The position numbers were made by a program, and so were the translations under genes. Under the pieces are notes generated by a model. The model saw only the letters and a program-made list of their open reading frames with translations, was not told where the DNA came from and made no database searches. DNA of 5,372 nucleotides from Bacillota bacterium (GTDB taxonomy: Bacteria; Bacillota; UBA4882; UBA8346), in assembly GCA_023426245.1 (NCBI GenBank), contig JAFABB010000053.1, forward strand, positions 1 through 5,372. Reading direction: 5' to 3'. The stretch's first letter is position 1, and the number at the start of each line of letters is the position of its first letter. Shown here one piece after another: positions 5,346-5,372 of the stretch.

Positions 5346-5372
5346 ATGGTAATCCGAAAAAGAAATTGGTTT
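5346..5372 (+). CDS. 5' end of a divergent gene (first nine codons)
   Basis: The ATG at 5346-5348 is preceded by AGAGGGGGA (5332-5340), five bases upstream, a strong ribosome binding site. It reads MVIRKRNWF up to the window edge with no stop. The cluster of positive charges followed by aromatic residues would fit the n-region of a signal peptide, as in a secreted solute-binding lipoprotein, or the start of a membrane transporter subunit, but nine residues do not establish this. Because it shares the palindromic operator with apnL, a role in uptake or further steps of apiose/apionate use is a reasonable guess. Confidence 0.65.

Overview
The window is AT-rich, with strong purine-rich ribosome binding sites (AGGAGG, AAAGGAGG, GGGGGA), TTGACA-type promoters and compact intergenic regions. 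This suggests a low-to-moderate GC Gram-positive bacterium (Bacillota / Clostridia-like); the genus cannot be told from the sequence. The content is a carbohydrate-catabolism locus. No phage, CRISPR or RNA genes are visible.

Layout: positions 2-106 hold the last 34 codons of an unidentified plus-strand gene, followed by a perfect 13-bp hairpin (127-158). After about 250 bp of non-coding DNA carrying a candidate promoter, a FadR-type GntR regulator with an FCD domain is encoded at 405-1154 (+). It converges on a three-gene minus-strand cluster, and a long imperfect inverted repeat (1232-1347) lies between the two. In transcription order the cluster is a D-apionate lactonase (apnL, 5149-3209), a D-apionate oxidoisomerase (apnO, 3124-2282) and a xylose-isomerase-like TIM-barrel protein (1362-2177) that best fits 3-oxo-isoapionate decarboxylase (oiaC). 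A 15-bp stem-loop separates the last two genes. At the right edge a divergent gene (+) begins at 5346, with only nine codons visible.

The three enzymes make a coherent path for the branched plant cell-wall sugar acid derived from D-apiose. ApnL opens D-apionolactone to D-apionate, ApnO oxidises and rearranges it to 3-oxo-isoapionate using NAD, and OiaC removes CO2 to give L-erythrulose. The D-apiose dehydrogenase, the transporter and the L-erythrulose kinase/isomerases needed for a full pathway are not in the window; the divergent gene at the right edge is a natural place to look.

Regulation is the most striking non-coding signal. The 196-bp divergent region (5150-5345) has two back-to-back promoters. 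Just downstream of each -10 box sits a copy of the same 22-bp palindrome, with arms AAACATTAGA / TCTAATGTTT; one copy is perfect and the other matches at 18 of 20 arm positions. Related but degenerate half-sites overlap the regulator's own candidate -35 box. I infer one repressor, probably the GntR protein encoded here, controlling the catabolic operon, the divergent gene and possibly itself.
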